From contig NC_067304.1 of the NCBI RefSeq assembly GCF_020740795.1, positions 6,562,056-6,626,055 of the forward strand: a DNA stretch of 64,000 bases, given 5' to 3'. Source of the stretch: Apus apus. Taxonomy: Eukaryota; Chordata; Aves; Apodiformes; Apodidae. The notes beneath the pieces are model-generated. The model was not told the DNA's origin and did no database searches. It saw only the letters and a program-made list of their open reading frames with translations. Numbering within the stretch: position 1 is the stretch's first letter; each line of letters starts with the position of its first letter. Shown here piece after piece: positions 22,183-37,100 of the stretch. Made by a program: the position numbers and the translations under genes.

Positions 22183-25100
22183 CTGGAAAATAAAAGGCAA
22201 GCCACATGGATCCCTCTGGCACAGACAGCCTGTGCTCTGCTGCCCCAGATGTCTGCCCATGCTGCCCAAGTGCCCCGAGGGGCTGGGGACCTGGGCTGTC
22301 GATGGGCATGATGGGCAGCCCGTGTCTGCTCCCAGTACTGTGGGGCTCTGCCACCCACAGGGACAAGTATAACCATGTTAAAAAGGTTTGAACTATAGAT
22401 CAGGCCAGATGCAGAATCTGGGAGAATACATGATGCAGTGGTGTACTGCCAAAAGAAGTACAAGTTCAGTTACGGATAATTCATGCACCAACTGCTGCTC
22501 AGAGTGAGAACCTTTGCTTTCTACAGAAGGATGACAGTTTGCAGGAGGAGCAGAGAGCAAAGGCAACACAGCAAATGCCATAAAGCACAGGACCAGCTTT
22601 ACCATATTTATAATTCTAGGAGGTAATTGTCCATAATCATAACTAACAATGACATTTTAACAATAAATCACTAGAGACAGATTGATGCCACAGAGCTCTG
22701 AAATCAAGGCTGTGATACTGAGGAAAATGTGTATTGAACGGGAAAACCAGCACCCAAAGGGATGTTTTCCCCTCCAGCTCCCCAGGGCCTTCCACCTACC
22801 GATCGTAATCCATGACGGAGATAAGTAGACTGACTTGATCCATGTTCTCTGGGGGAATGTCAAAGATTATTGCTTCATTGTAAGTGGGATTAAGTGTGTT
22901 TTTCTTTATGGTGGTTTTCTTCTTTTTCAGCCTTCGCCCATCACAGAGCAAAGACACTTTGACATATGGATCTGGAGAGGAAGAGATAGGAAAAGGCCTT
23001 CTGTTCATGGGGGTTTGTTTTGTTACCCTCACAACATAGAAGCAGCATCATCAAAGGACAGACTGCAAATCACTACAAGCCAAAGGCATTCCTCGGGTGT
23101 GCTGTGAGGAAAAGGGATCTGTCTACCCCTGGAACCCACCATTTCTGGTACTGGTGTGAGTGCTGAGATGAGGTTCAGGCACTGGGGAACCAGCACTGCA
23201 GCAGCCACTTCTTGGAAGGAAAAAACAGCCGTTACCATCAGTTTTCCTATGATAAGGGTTTGCAAGTGTCTGAACACCCCATCTCAGACCAAGAGCTCAT
23301 GTTCAGCAGAAGCTGATAACAGGCGCTGGGCATGCAGGCATTCTAGCTTGCCCCAGTTGCAGAACTATAGGAGCAAACCCAGGGCTTTCTCTGAAACAAA
23401 ACCAAACCCAAGAGGGCAAAATGTAATGCAGCATTTTGACACTCCAAACAGGCAGGAAGGGTTATTGTACAGGGATCCTTTCCTGCACTGCTGCCAAAAC
23501 CATCCAACTGCTAAATGTAACAGAATTACAGTGAACAGGGGGATTTTAAAATGGATTTTCCCAATGTCAGAGAGCAGCAGAAAGGAAAGGTATCAGGACA
23601 GTACTGCTTCACATGCTTTCCACTGGCTGATCAGGGCAAGTTACCAGCAGCTTTGTTTGTGTAACAGCTGCTGTGGCGATATCAATGCATTTCAAGCAAC
23701 AGTAAATAAACATGCAATGTATTATTAGAGAAATGCTGAGCTGGCTTCATCTGAAGTCTCAATTCTCAGACATTTCATATGGCATCAAGCTCTTACTGAG
23801 CAGAAATGTTTTCTGCAAAGATATTTTACTGTATCGTTACTGCCTTTTATACAAGTTATCATTGACATTCGAATACTATGATGTTGAGATCTGGAAAAAA
23901 CCTGCTTTTTATATAAAAATCCAGGATTTATGCATGCTGAATTTGCAAACCAGCTCTTTGGAACTGTGACTGCACACCGTTCAGGTGACTTTGATCCCAG
24001 TGTTTGAGTCATTGTTCGGAGCGCACTCACCTGGGAGTTACCAGGTGGCCCTTGATCCTTTTCAAATCTTGGGGTAAAATGACCGATTCTGGCTGATGGA
24101 AAACTCCCCACTCACAGTCAGTGTCTGCAATTGATCCACAGCCTCCAACCCAAGAGATGCTATCAGAGCTTTGACTCTGCAAACCCTGGAAGACCACTGG
24201 CCTCTCCCTGGTCAGTATATCCTGATATATAGTTGCCCTCCCTGGATTCACGTTGTGGGGAATGGGTTTAAAAGATCTGCTTTAAAATTTTGTGCTTACT
24301 TAAAACATGGGCAAAGCTTTGTCAGGTGTTTCAGCAATGATACAGTCTTGGCATCAAGAGACTTATGCCCACAAGCCACGGAGGCTGCCCCGAGGGAGGA
24401 GGAAGCAGCGTGGATGTATTGAGCACCTACCGGAGTAACCAGTGATATCCATAGCTTTGAGATTCCGGCATTTAATGACTGTTAGGGTGAGGCGACCTGC
24501 AGTTGGCAAATAACAAAGGGAAAACATGATCTCTCCCAGGTCCACGCTTTCCTTTAATAAAACAGAGAAGACATTATATTGGAAAGATGCAAGAACCAGC
24601 CAGGCTGCCTCCCCACAACACTTTGGGCAGGATTCATGCAGCACTCGCACTCAAACAGTCTTTTCTCTATTCTGGCATTTCCCAGGCAATGACACTTTAC
24701 TACAAGGCTGTGCCGTGGAATTTATTTTCCAGTGTATCTCAACATTATTTAGCTAAAAATGAATACAGGGAATGGGGGAAGAAAAAGTAGTCCAAATGTT
24801 ACAGCTTCAAATCATAGTTAAGGGTAATCTTCCATTGCCTCAGTATGTGCTTCCTACTGCAACAAACAGCTAATGCATTGCTCTTCTCTGCTCCATTGCT
24901 TACACAAAGTGAAGTGATATCTAACACCAAATGAAGGCCATTAAGGAAATTACATGAGTATCAAGTTTTGTTTGAATGCACAGTATATATCTTCTACTGC
25001 CAAGTGTGTGACACTACCATCTGTTTCCTCAAATGGAGCAATACCAAACACAGAGCGGGATCACAGAAAGGTGAGTCCTTAACGTGCAGCAGCCCGGCCA

Positions 25101-28100
25101 AAACTCAGGTTGTTCCCTGACAGAAATGCAACAAGTGACTCCCTAGCAACCCCACTGCCAGGTCAGTCAACTGGGTAGAGGTTTAGAGACCTTGTTGGTG
25201 ATTAACATTCCAGCAAGGAATGCAGAGGTCTCTGACTAACGTTGTGGTTTTCCCTGAGGTTGAGCACAGATTACTCAGTAGCTACAGAGCTACAGACTAG
25301 GGGGCATGGCTTTGGTACAGAAGAGAGCCATGAAGGACTCCACTGAGCAGCAACTGAGCTTTCAGGTTGTGACATGCTTACTATCACGTGGACCACCAAC
25401 TCCTCTGAGATACCTTCAAAGAGCTAACACACACAGTATGTGGTGTGGATGTGTATAAATAGTGAATTAACCAGCAGATGGCACTCAGAAACAGTTGGGA
25501 CTTTCCAGATTACATAGAGGCAAATACATCTAACAATTTTAGTGTACCATAAAACCACTCTTACATGTGGCTCTTAGCACCTCTTGCACATGCAGCCTTT
25601 ATCTACTACACCTCCTAAAAGCCCATTTCATCATTGCCTTGCTCATGGGAATTCAGAGGAAAAAATATGCAAGCCAAAAGTATTATTTAAACTAGAAAGC
25701 ATTATCAACTGAAGTCAGCAGAAAATTTTCCAAATACCTTCCAAAAATGGATTTTAAAAAATCCCAAGCATATTTTGTACATACAGATCTCACATCTGTA
25801 GAGGAAACAACCAGCTTATTTTTAGAAAAAGAGTGTTAGATTCATTTCAATGTGATATAATGATCTGCTGAAAAGAAACTGTAGCTGTTAGTAGTAGAAT
25901 GATGGAACTAAAAGGACAAGTAAATGCATTAGGCACTTAAAGGTTTGCTAAGTGTTAGGAGAATAGATCTTGTTGATGAATGAGATTTTTGCCAAATGAT
26001 TTCCTTCTTTTTCTATGGTAAGGCAAAGATTAGATATTTATTCCACTTAGATGTGCAGAATACTAATGAATGTTACATAAAAGTCTTGATTCTTGACAAG
26101 ATCTAACTTGACTGGCAACTAAATTGAAAATCTTCTTAATCATAGAGTGTACAAAGGAAACAGTGGCAGCCACATGTTTTCTGGACAGAGCAATGTTTAA
26201 ATAAACTTGTATCTAAATAAAAGTTGCCTCAGAAGGTGCTATCTGCTGGTAAATAAGAGCTCAAGGCTCTCACCCACTCGAGTTCCCACCTTGATCTCTT
26301 GCTCACCCTGATGAACCCACCCTGAGCAGCTTTTCTCTCAATGTGACAGAACAATTTGGAATCACATCCTCACTGTCAGTGACCAACAATGGAAGAGCTT
26401 AAAACATTGATGGAGTTACTACTCTAGTACCTCTCGATGTGGCTACTGTGAGCTAAATTTCTTGCCTCACAAAATATTTCTAGAGGTACTTAAGGTACCA
26501 GCATAATTTTCATCACACACAAAACAGCTTTTAGAGCCCCTGCAGCTTCTAACTCCTGACTGCATTTCAGCTGTAGCACCTGGAACTTAACATGTGCCCC
26601 AAGTTGGGCTGCTGGGAGGCAGAGCAGCAGTGACCACTGAGCACCCTGAGAGCTGAGCATCATCTCATCCTTGCACTGAGAGGACCTGTTCAGAGTATAA
26701 AGCTAATATAAATTGTTCTTTGACCTCATTGTATCAGGTCAAGAGATTTTTCTTTGCAACCATAAATACAGGAGAGTAACACATGTCCTGTGGGTACATT
26801 AATTTCCTGCAGATTATAGACATTGGGACATTTCCAAAATTCGTATCAGTACCTCTTAGGAAATAATGGAAGCTCTGAATCAATAACCTTTGTAGGCTTG
26901 AAACTGAAAATGTTTCACGAATTCACAGGCTGTACTACCATCAATTAAATAGCTGAGTGCTAGCTATTTGAATAGTTTCTATCATTGCTTAAGTGCATAC
27001 CTATCTTCTTACCCACAGGATTGATCTAGTGTATTATTAGTCACCCAGAGCTTTCCTTGGGTATTATGAAAACCATATTTACCCGTCTCCTCTTTGATTA
27101 CACAGAAATGTCCTTAGGTGTGTTACAACTGGCTGAGATGCACCAATATTGGCCCATTCCCAAAGAAGGGAATGAGGGGACGGATCCAAATGTGACAGTC
27201 AGTGTTTCTGTGGGAGCTCTGCAAGGCAGCTTCACAGTGTCTAGGGCATGATGCTGCCTCTGCTCCTCCCACACCTTCATTGGAGCTGCTCCCTCAACAA
27301 CACCTGTTGGTGTCCCCCACCTATTGTTGTGGGGATATTTCCCACTAAATTAGTTTACTTAGTCAACCAGGGAAACATCCACTATTTCTTGCAGAAACTC
27401 CACAGCAAAACACAGAACATACACAGGTTAAAAGCTCCATAACCTTCTCCTGCAGGCTACGTGTTTAAGTGGTTTTCCTCAGGTGAGACCAAGCGTTACC
27501 CCTTGCCAGTTTCACCCCTGCCCACAGGTCTGTGCCCTCTGAACTCTTCAGGCTCACCACACTGTATGTGGTGCTCACATACCTTGGACAGGGAGCCGCC
27601 CTGCCACCACCCAAGTGCCTTCACCCCAGAGTTGCCCACCACAGCAGATCACAGCTCGCCTGGCAGAGCTGACAGCAAGGTGAGTCTTCAGGGGCAGGGC
27701 AGATGCAAATGGATAGATGCCCCCAAGAGGCATCCACAGTGTGATACACCTTGTTCCTCTCCTAGCAACCCTTCACCAGGCACTCCTGCCTGATGCCCAC
27801 TTGCCTCCTTGCCAGCATTCTTCCTTTCATTACCATCCACAAATCATAACAGACATGGCTATTTCTGAATTGAAAACAAGAGCTGTGAACACCCTGCTAA
27901 CCAATACCATTGCCTGGTGGTGGCTCCTCCCTCCCACCTCTCTTGCAGGCAGGATGCTTGAAAGGCAACACATCTGCAGCCCCCAGCAGTGTCTCTGGCC
28001 ATGGTCAGGGTGTCCTTGGGCAGGTGCAGCAAGAGCTCCGAGGCATGAGGCTGCTCCGCTCACCCACCAGGGCAGCCGCTGGTCCCAGAGCCACAGCCAA

Positions 28101-31100
28101 CACATCCCCCCGTGCCCAGCTCCGAGCTCCTTCACCCAGTCCCAGCTGCAGCACCACAGCATGGGACACCCAAGCAAGAGAATCCCATTCTGCCCTGGGG
28201 CTACCCCTCTCACACTCCCAGACACAAGAACTAGGGTCCTCACCATGGCAGGGGCACCTGCCATGGCAGGTACTCACCGTGGTTGCATACTGGATGTCCT
28301 TCCAGATGGAAGTCTCCCGGGAAAGGTCTGAGGCCTCAAAGAGGTTCTCCAAGATAACTTCTCCTATCATGTCATGTCTGGAGAACCTGTCAAAGTCAAA
28401 GACGCTCAGGTGGAGCTTCCTGCTTGCCAGCTCCTCATGGGGCACAGGGAAGTGGAAAGACTCATCAAAGGTGGGATTCAGAGTCTTCCTGTGGACTCGG
28501 GTCTGGAACTTGCGCTTTCTGTCAGGCAAGAGGTAGATCTTCACATAGGGATCTGAGCTGCCACAGAAGTCTTTGGCTGGCAAGTCGAAAGCCGTGAGGA
28601 TCCGGACAGTCAGCGTCTCATTCTCATAGTCGTACTTGAGAGTGAAGTTAATTTTCCCGCAGGTTTTTGCTGCCTCTTTTTTGGGGTCTTCAGAGTCAAC
28701 AGATTTTTGCTTATAGAGTTCGGGCTTAATGCGACCGATGCTGGTCGGCTGCTCAGCCACAGCTGGTGGGTCCATGCCATAGTCCAGGCTGGACACGTGC
28801 ATTTGCCGAGGAAGGTGCCTTTTGAAGGAGATGTGTCTGCAGAAGGAAGACATGACAGCTTTGTTACCTTTTTCTCCCCTGGACTAGGAATGCTAAGAAA
28901 GCAGGGAGAGCACAAGAATGAGTGCACGAGGTGCTGCTGCCCTCTGCACAGAAACCATGTATGTTATGGAAGTGAATGCTGAACTACCTTCAGTGGTCAA
29001 AGGAACTGATCCAGCAAGTTTCCTAACTTTCAGAGTATTTGCAGCAAGCTGCACTTGTTACACAAGTAACAGCCCACAGGTAAATATCAGGGGCCCAGCA
29101 ACTCCTTAACCAAGCCATAGACAACCCAGAGTGGAGATTCTTTCCCATCCTCAGTCCTTACACTTCCAAGATACTGGCACTACTTTCCCCTCAGGAAGAA
29201 AATCAACAAACTTTTAAAGTGAGAGAACCACAACCCGTTCAGAAGGCTGGTTTTTATTCTGGGTGTTACTGCTTCCAAACTTCAACAGAGTCTCATCAGA
29301 AACCAACAGATAATTCCTGACAAGGAGGAATGGTCTGCAGACAGGGTGGCATGGCAGCAGAGCAAGAAGTGCTGGGCACAGCCAGGGCCCCCGGTCACCC
29401 TGTCCCAGTTTCACAGCTATCTGTGTCAAGGAAGAGGTGCTGTAGTTCCCAGTGTTGTTGCCAGGAAGGTGTCCCGAGGTTCCTGCAGGCTCCCGTGATG
29501 CCCTGGGTGTGGTGGTGACATCCCTGCCCTGTCCCCAGCTCAGCTGGATGCACACAGAGCGTGGAGCTGAGCGCAGCTGGTCCCAAGCCTGTGCAGGGAG
29601 AGCTACGTCAATTCTGCTTATCTGATTGTTTCTGCTAGGAGCCACCACAACGAGGGAGAGCAAAAAGGTCTAATCCTGTCTGACAGCACACCATCATTGG
29701 TACTTCAGCCTGCCTCTCATATCGGAACAAAATTAATGTGGCCTAAGCACAATGACAGCTTGACACAATGAGGGCAAGTCACAGTAACAGCGCTTGAATC
29801 CCTGATTTTTTCCAAGGGGCTCATGCTGAGCCAGTCTTAACACATTAATTGGTTAATGACCAGTCTTTGGAAAGTAATCCAGCATGTAGGTGGGAGGGCT
29901 TCCTTTAGCCTTCCTGGAGGCATCCAAACGCTTCCCCCCGCTGCGTCCCTCTCACCTGGTGGAAGAGGCAGGCTCTGTGGTTTGCCTCTGGATCCGTGTG
30001 CGCCGCATGATGTGGTCTTTCATGGACATCTGGACCTCTGCAGGGATGTCTGGGGACGTGTGACTGATCTTCACTGCTGCCTCCAGGAAGCTTATGGCAC
30101 CTGCATCCTTGAGCTTGTCTGCCATGCTCCCCTTGCTGCAGCCTGCCTTGTGCTGCAGGACGGCCAGGTTAGCAGAAAGGGCTTTGTTCCTCCAGGGAAC
30201 CCAGCACAGCTTCCAAAAGAGAAACAGAAAAACTGCCACCAGTGCCAGTCCACACACAATAACTATCACTGCAAGGAGGCTGACGGAGAGCTCTGCAGCA
30301 GGAGAGAAGGCAACATTGACAGGGAAGGGGAACAGGAAAGAAGAAAAGAAAGATGTTGAGAAAGCCATATGTAAAAAAAGAAGTGGTCCAAACTTGTATC
30401 ACAACTAGTGGAGAGCTCTTGGCAGATTCTGCAAGCATCCCCTGGCAGATTTGGGACCTCTTCCTGCCTCAGAGACATCCAGGGACAAATAGGCATCTCC
30501 AGATGGCCAGAGCTATGGAGTCTTATACCATGGCTTACATTGGCTATAAAATACCATCTTTGGTTTGTTTTGTGGCATTAGCAATCTGCTGAGCCTGAAG
30601 CCAAGAACTGCTGAACTGAATGGCAGAAACAGGATCCAGTGCTGTACTGGCAGAAACTCTGTTTACCATGATCCTGGAAGCAGATTGTGGTTGTATGATC
30701 AACACTCACATCTTGTCCAGATGTGCCTATAGGGAATAAAAAGTAAATACCTGTACCCAAAAAAAAATTAAAAAAAAAAAAAAAAATATATATATATACT
30801 CAGAAGCTGCTGATCCAGTGAAACCAAACATAGAAGGAGCCTGTACAGAAAGAACTACCAGTTCTTCATTATTCTGGATAGCACAGAAGCTGTGGATGTT
30901 CTCTGACATCCTGAATCTCTTTTACCTCATACACAATGTATTTCAGCATTTCAATCTTTTTCTTTAGCAAAAGAGCTTCCATACCTATGACTGAAGAATC
31001 AGGAAAAAAGGAAGCTAGGCATGGATATACATGAGATTATATCTATATATATGTGTATACACACACACACATATATATATGTGTATATATATATATATGA

Positions 31101-34100
31101 TCTAGGCTGTGAAATGATTCACAGCACTTCAAAAAGATAAAACTTTTGCTATTTTTAGTTCCTTCCCTACAGTGTATCAATTCTCAGATTCCCACCCAAA
31201 CCGAAATTCCAACATTTCAGAATCACAAAGAGCACCAGTCCCTGGAGAGGAAAGCAGGTTTTTGCACTTGAGTGCTCTGAGCTCAAGTACAATTCTGTGG
31301 TTGCCCACTGCCTTATTTGTAGTGACCAGTAAAGCTCTATGCCTGAAACTACCTAAGTGCAAGTCAGGACAGAAAAAATATTCAAATAAAATAATCAGGC
31401 AAAAAAAATATAGACACTCCAGAAGTTTATGCAGAATAACCATTATCTCTGTTTATGTGTACGCTTGGACCATAAATGTTTTGTGTTGACATGTGAAACA
31501 GACAGCAGCTCCTTAACTCTGCTGGAGTTGTGTTCCTGAGCTGTGCAAGGAGCTGCTGCTCAAATGGCTCTTGGTGAGTCCTGGAACGTTCAGTGGGGGG
31601 AGGCAGGACCAGTACCAGGTGTCTGCTGGAAACCAGGAGCAACATCCATGGAAGGGGATCTGCAGAACACTGCTTCTCTTCTCAGCTCTTACAAGTGAAA
31701 TCTCAAGGCAGGATCCTACACCAAATGTAACATCTACACCAGAACAAGGCAGCTCCATTGAACACCTGGGAAACCATCTGTTGCTCTGATATCCCAGAGG
31801 AAATGCACTGTTTCCACAAAACTACCTTGCTTAGCAAATTCACTAAGAGCTTGAGGCAAAGCTTCCTGCCTGCCCACAGGTTCTGTGACTCAGAAGAAGG
31901 GCTGGAAGCTGCCAGCAGGTGCAGATGGAAAGAAGAAATGCCATACAGAATTTTTTGCAGCTTTTCCTCTCCCTCACCAATCTCCTTTACAGGTCAGACT
32001 GTGCCATTTCTTTTCTGCAGTAGCTCCAAGGTGGAAATACAGATCACTCCTGGGGTGAATAAATAGGTCCCATCTTATTCAATAATAAATAGGGTTGTAT
32101 AAGTCAGCAGTGGAGCTTCCTTAGAGATTTGGCTAAATGTATTCTCACCAAAGCAGAAAGCACAGAGGAACCACTTTCTTATACTTGGACTTGTCTTGGA
32201 ATTGTGACCAGGAAACTCCCTGTCAAACAGTTCCATAAGAAAACTTAAGAACCTGGACTTTTTGCAAATATGTCTTTGTTGTTACAAAGGAAACAAGTTC
32301 AGTGCAGAATCTATGGCTGCTGGAGTTGTTACGTGACAGAAATATTTCTGGTAAGATACTCCTGCCCATGCCAAGAAGTTATATGGCTCTGCTAGCACAC
32401 CAGACTCATTAATGGCAAACATCAGAAATAATCAGTTATCGCTTCTGAAAACCTGTTGCCAGCTTAAGAAAGATCTTAGTTCATGTCCCTCCTTGCAGAG
32501 CTGGCATTCATAATGCATCTGACAGGAGTCACAGATACTTTTATGCATGACCTCCTACTCTTTCCTCTGGCAGCTCACATAAAACACAAGTAGAAGGACT
32601 GGGATTTTACAGACATTTTTTAAGCATCTGCCTGAGAAGAATATTGGCTTGTCTGAAGATGACAATGAATTCCCCAAGACTTTTTTGTGATTTATTAAGC
32701 TTAAGTATCAGTTGGGCAGAGTTGACCTTAATTGATTTAATGAGCCTTCTCTTATGAATTCAAAAATATCAGTTACTTTAAAAAAAAAACACCCTAGTAT
32801 TCAAAATGTTATGCTTTAAATGTCCTTTAACTTTCAAGAAGCTGTAAAAACAAGATAATTCCTTTTCTGACAGGAAATGCCCCAGGGCCAGAGGTTGCTT
32901 GGGTATTCCTAGTGTGGAAGGTAAGACCTCTTTCCCCAAAGACAGAACAGACCAAGAGGACACCTCAGACAGGGGTAAGATTTGTTCCTTTGTTTGAATT
33001 ATCCCTCCCTAAGCAAGGCTTCCTGAGTGGAGGGTGATGAGGGACGTGCCTGTGTCCGTCAGAGCAGTTCAGCCTCTGTTCTCCAAAGGTCTCCCAGCTC
33101 AGGGGAGCCCCCAGCAACCCCAGCCTTGGCATGAAAAATGGAAAAATGCAACAAGAACTGTACTTGTATTCTCCTCTAAAAAAAACAACAGTGAGTTATT
33201 TGTTGCTTGGCTGTTAGGTCACAAGGGTTGGACAAGTGCAGAACATCTTCAGCCCTTCCTCACCAGGTTCTTCCCTAATGCGGGGCTGGTATCTCAGTCT
33301 AGCCCAGCTCCCCTGAGAGCCATGGGAGGAATTGCCTGGAAAATGGACTTTGCTGCAAATTGTAATTGAAAAGATTAAGCTTAAAAGGAGGAGGTGGCAA
33401 ATACAAATTAACATGGCTATTTTCCAGTCTCTCTGTCCCTGGGAGCAAGAGCCACTTCCCAGAGGAACCCTCAGCTGGAAAATGCTTTTGGCTACAGAGC
33501 AGCAATGATGAAGCTCTCGCATGGCTACCAAGGAGGAGAACAAACAGCAGAGACATGGACACAGATATGAACATTTACCTGAGTGAGATGACACATTTAG
33601 GACAAGGTATGGAACTCTTTACCTGGTAGAACAGTAGCAGCTCCTTCAGGGATGCTCTGCCTTGTGTATAAAGGTCTTTTTTGAGGTAGAGGTTCACATG
33701 GTATGTAAAGCAAAAGAAAATTCTGAATTTGTGAGCCCCTACATTTCTGAGTGCACCCAAACTCCTCAGAGAACAGAGCCTGAGTTCAGCACTCCCTTGC
33801 CCTGGTACCCACACACTGCGAAAGCAGCTCCTCAATACAACCATCCAGCTTGTTGCATCTTGGATGGGAACTTATTAAGAGAGTGTGGTGGAAGCACCTT
33901 TCAACTTTCTGTCCCCAGTGACCTCATACAACCCAAACTGAGTTAGCGAAGGGGATAATAACCGAAGTCCAAACAGGAAATGATTACTAATAAGACAAAG
34001 CCATGATTACAAGAGTCTATTAACTGCAAGGCAATACTGGTCTAATTATGGCAACATTTACTTTTATTACTGTGAAGTAGCTTGCACTGTCATTAAAGAG

Positions 34101-37100
34101 ATTTATGGATGACTCTGAGTTAAACGTGAAGAGTTATATTTAATATCTTGAAGGTGTAACTTTCCTTTCCTTCCACCCACCCCCCACAGAGAAAACAAAA
34201 TAAGTTTGATGGCTCCCCCAGGACTCCAGCATCTATTAGTCATCCCAGCTACTTGCTGGATTTAAACAAAGTTTTAATATCATGATCAGAAGTTCAAGGG
34301 GCTGAAAAAAGCAAATGCTACAGGGCCGAGGCCCAGCCTGGGGCCAGGCCCTTGCTGGAGGAGCTCAGCTGTGGTGGCCACCAGGGCTGGTGACATTGGC
34401 CCAGTAGTCCACTTCCCAGAGGACCAATGGGTTCTGCAGGCCCTGGAGAACCCTCTGCACAGCCCCTGTCAGCAGCAAGGGCTCTGGGACCTCATCTTCT
34501 GCTGGGGTTGGCACGGGCAGTATGGCCACCACCGCTCAGCCCCACAGCCCTGTCCTCAGCATGGACACAGACAAAGCCTCTGACCCAATCCTGCCGAGAG
34601 CAGATGGACATCTTCCCTGTGAGAGGTTCTTACTGGTAAGTTTTCCAGTGGCCAATGGAAAATCTTAACAGAGTTCTGGCTGATTTGCTGCCTGCTGGGT
34701 TTCCTGCAGCTGGAAAAGCAGCTTCCAGATATTTTGAGCTGTGACCTGGACTGTGTAACTTCTTCCCACAGCAAATACTCCTGGAAGAGCAGCCACAGGG
34801 GATGGCAGAGCCTGGAGGTAGGGACTGCTGGTGAGGCACCTTAACCTTTCCTGTACTGGCTGCACAACTGGTTTTCCAGTGTAATTTATCGACCATTGCT
34901 CATACCATGTCAGAAGACATTTCCAGGCTTCTCTGTCCATTTTTGCTGTATTTTTCTATTGCAGCAGTGTGGTGAGAATATATTGTTCTATTTCTGTAGG
35001 GCTTTGTAGAGATCATGCATTCAAATGATGGATTACTACAAGAGTTATTGCTAGAGGAGAAGACAGGCAGCTCTGGGGCTACAAAAGACCACGTGAGGCA
35101 CCCACCAACTGCTGATTTAATTTTCTCTCAATTGAGAAGCATCAGCAATGTGAGTCTGATTAGCTGAGGGCTGAAAATTAAGCATGAGAAACTGTGCTGA
35201 ATCTCGGCTGCCTGAGGCAGGGGCAGAGGGGAGCACAGGACAATAGCAGGGGAAAAGGAAGAAGCTTCCAGTAAATCCTAGCTACAGACATGTTTCTTTA
35301 GCAGTGCTGTTCAGCTTTGAAGCTTTCCAGAGGAAGGAGCAGGGACTGGATGGAGCAGAAACCAAATGTTAAACCAATGCAGCAGCACAGCATCCAGCAG
35401 CACCACGGTCAAACCCAAAGCACAATCCTCAGCAGAGCAAGGGAACTGCCCCCTTGGGAATACAGTTCAAAACAAAACCTGCAAGGCACCGTGGAGTGCA
35501 GCAGCACGCAGAGCACTTTGCAGCAAGAATTTTGAAAAGGAAACTGACTGTCTTATAAATTGCAAAAATGCTGCATTGGATGGAGGTGAGCTGCGGTGCA
35601 GCAGCATGTAGCTCCCAGGCAGCTCCTTATCTCCTGCCCAGGCATGGCATGGCTGTGGGAATGGTAACAGAGCAAATATTAAAGATCAGAGTGTCCCTGG
35701 CACCCTACAAAGCTAGTGTCAGCAAGCAGCTGTCTTTGCCAGACCCCAAAGCTAAGGGTGCCGGGGTCTGCAGAGAATGTGGTGGCAAGAGGGAAGGGTT
35801 GCAAGTGGGCTCACCAGCTGCCTCTGCTTGCTGGAATTATGTCCAGTGTGCTGGTCCTCTATGTCTTCACTGTCACACTGTCAGGTCTACTTGCTGACAT
35901 TTGGTTGTCATTTGAAACTTCAGCAACATTTCTTGATTTACTGGTTGTGTTCTCTAGGCAGCTATGAGCTCCAGAAATATGTCCTGAAATATTATTGAGC
36001 GAGACAAGTCATTATCAGCTGTCACTTCTAAGTTTAACTGCAGTCAATTTGCTTCTCACGAGCAGCCCAGGAGCTGGAAGTGTTATGAAGCACTACAGCA
36101 GGGGCTGCTGTTCACACATCACAGCGTTGTGGGTCGTTAGTGAGGGGGAAATATTTCATCAAGTTCTCAGCAGATGCTAAAGGACCAGGTCAGAAAAACA
36201 ATTACAGATTCAGCAGAGCTCCTGTCGTCCCTCAGACGTTATCTCACGCTGGGCTGGTGATAAGGGTGGCAGAGCAGCCCTCACACAGAAGCAAGTCCAG
36301 CAGCAAAAGCCAGAGAGCACTGGGAATGTCGATCACCTGCTGGTCCAAACTGTTGCTATCCAGTGAGTGACCCCAGCAACAGAGCAGCAAAATCCCCTCT
36401 CAGACCAGCACAGGGGTGGAAATCCTTGTGAGATGAACACTCAGACGTTCTGAAGAGGCATTCAGAGTCTCTGAAATGTCCCCCTGGAAGATCTGCAAAC
36501 TTGACCTTCCTCCTGCACGGGGATAAAAGGAGATTTTTCCCGTTCAGGTGCTCCTTCAGCCCTTGGCCACCAAGCCTCACACTATCAGCTTCCACCAGCT
36601 TTCTCCTGCCGGGACGGGCTCTGCAGGACCCCAGGCAGAGCCCACTCCTCTCCTGTGTACACACAGACACACAGGGGCTCACAGGAATGCCAAATGCCTG
36701 TAACAAAGTTTCAGTTAGATAGAGAAAAACTTCTTAAAAAATTATTTGTTGCTACCACAGGGCTCCTGCCATGCAAGAACCTATTGGAATACAAAGTATA
36801 ATCTTCAAAGGGAAGGATGAATCAGATGTTATTTTGAGAATAATTATATAAGATTATAAAATTCAAACCACCTCATTATTGCACGTTGTGACAACAACCT
36901 GCTCCATAAGAAGCCCTTGCAGGGATCAGTGTTTCAAGCAACTTGGACCTGTCGTTCAAGTGCAATCAGCAACCTCAAAACTCCCATCCAGACAAAACTT
37001 CCTTCATTAAGCAATGCTAGGGCTTTCTTCACCATTTACTGTAATTCCTTAGGGGATGTGGTTCTATAACTGGGAGAATAACTAGAACATGAGACATGGA

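Noticed and set aside
22370-22400. B-box-like GTTCAAACC on the minus strand in SYT6 intron 5's distal flank
   Set aside because: No A-box lies at tRNA spacing and there is no cloverleaf, so it was taken as chance.
27717-28536. Plus-strand open frames antisense to SYT6 exon 3
   Set aside because: They mirror the conserved C2A coding exon on the opposite strand and match no known family.
30293-30368. Hydrophobic N-terminal extension read upstream of SYT6 exon 2 ([11 protein letters not shown]...)
   Set aside because: It is the polypyrimidine tract before the CTGCTGCAG acceptor, and the true N terminus is the remote exon at 45237-45390.
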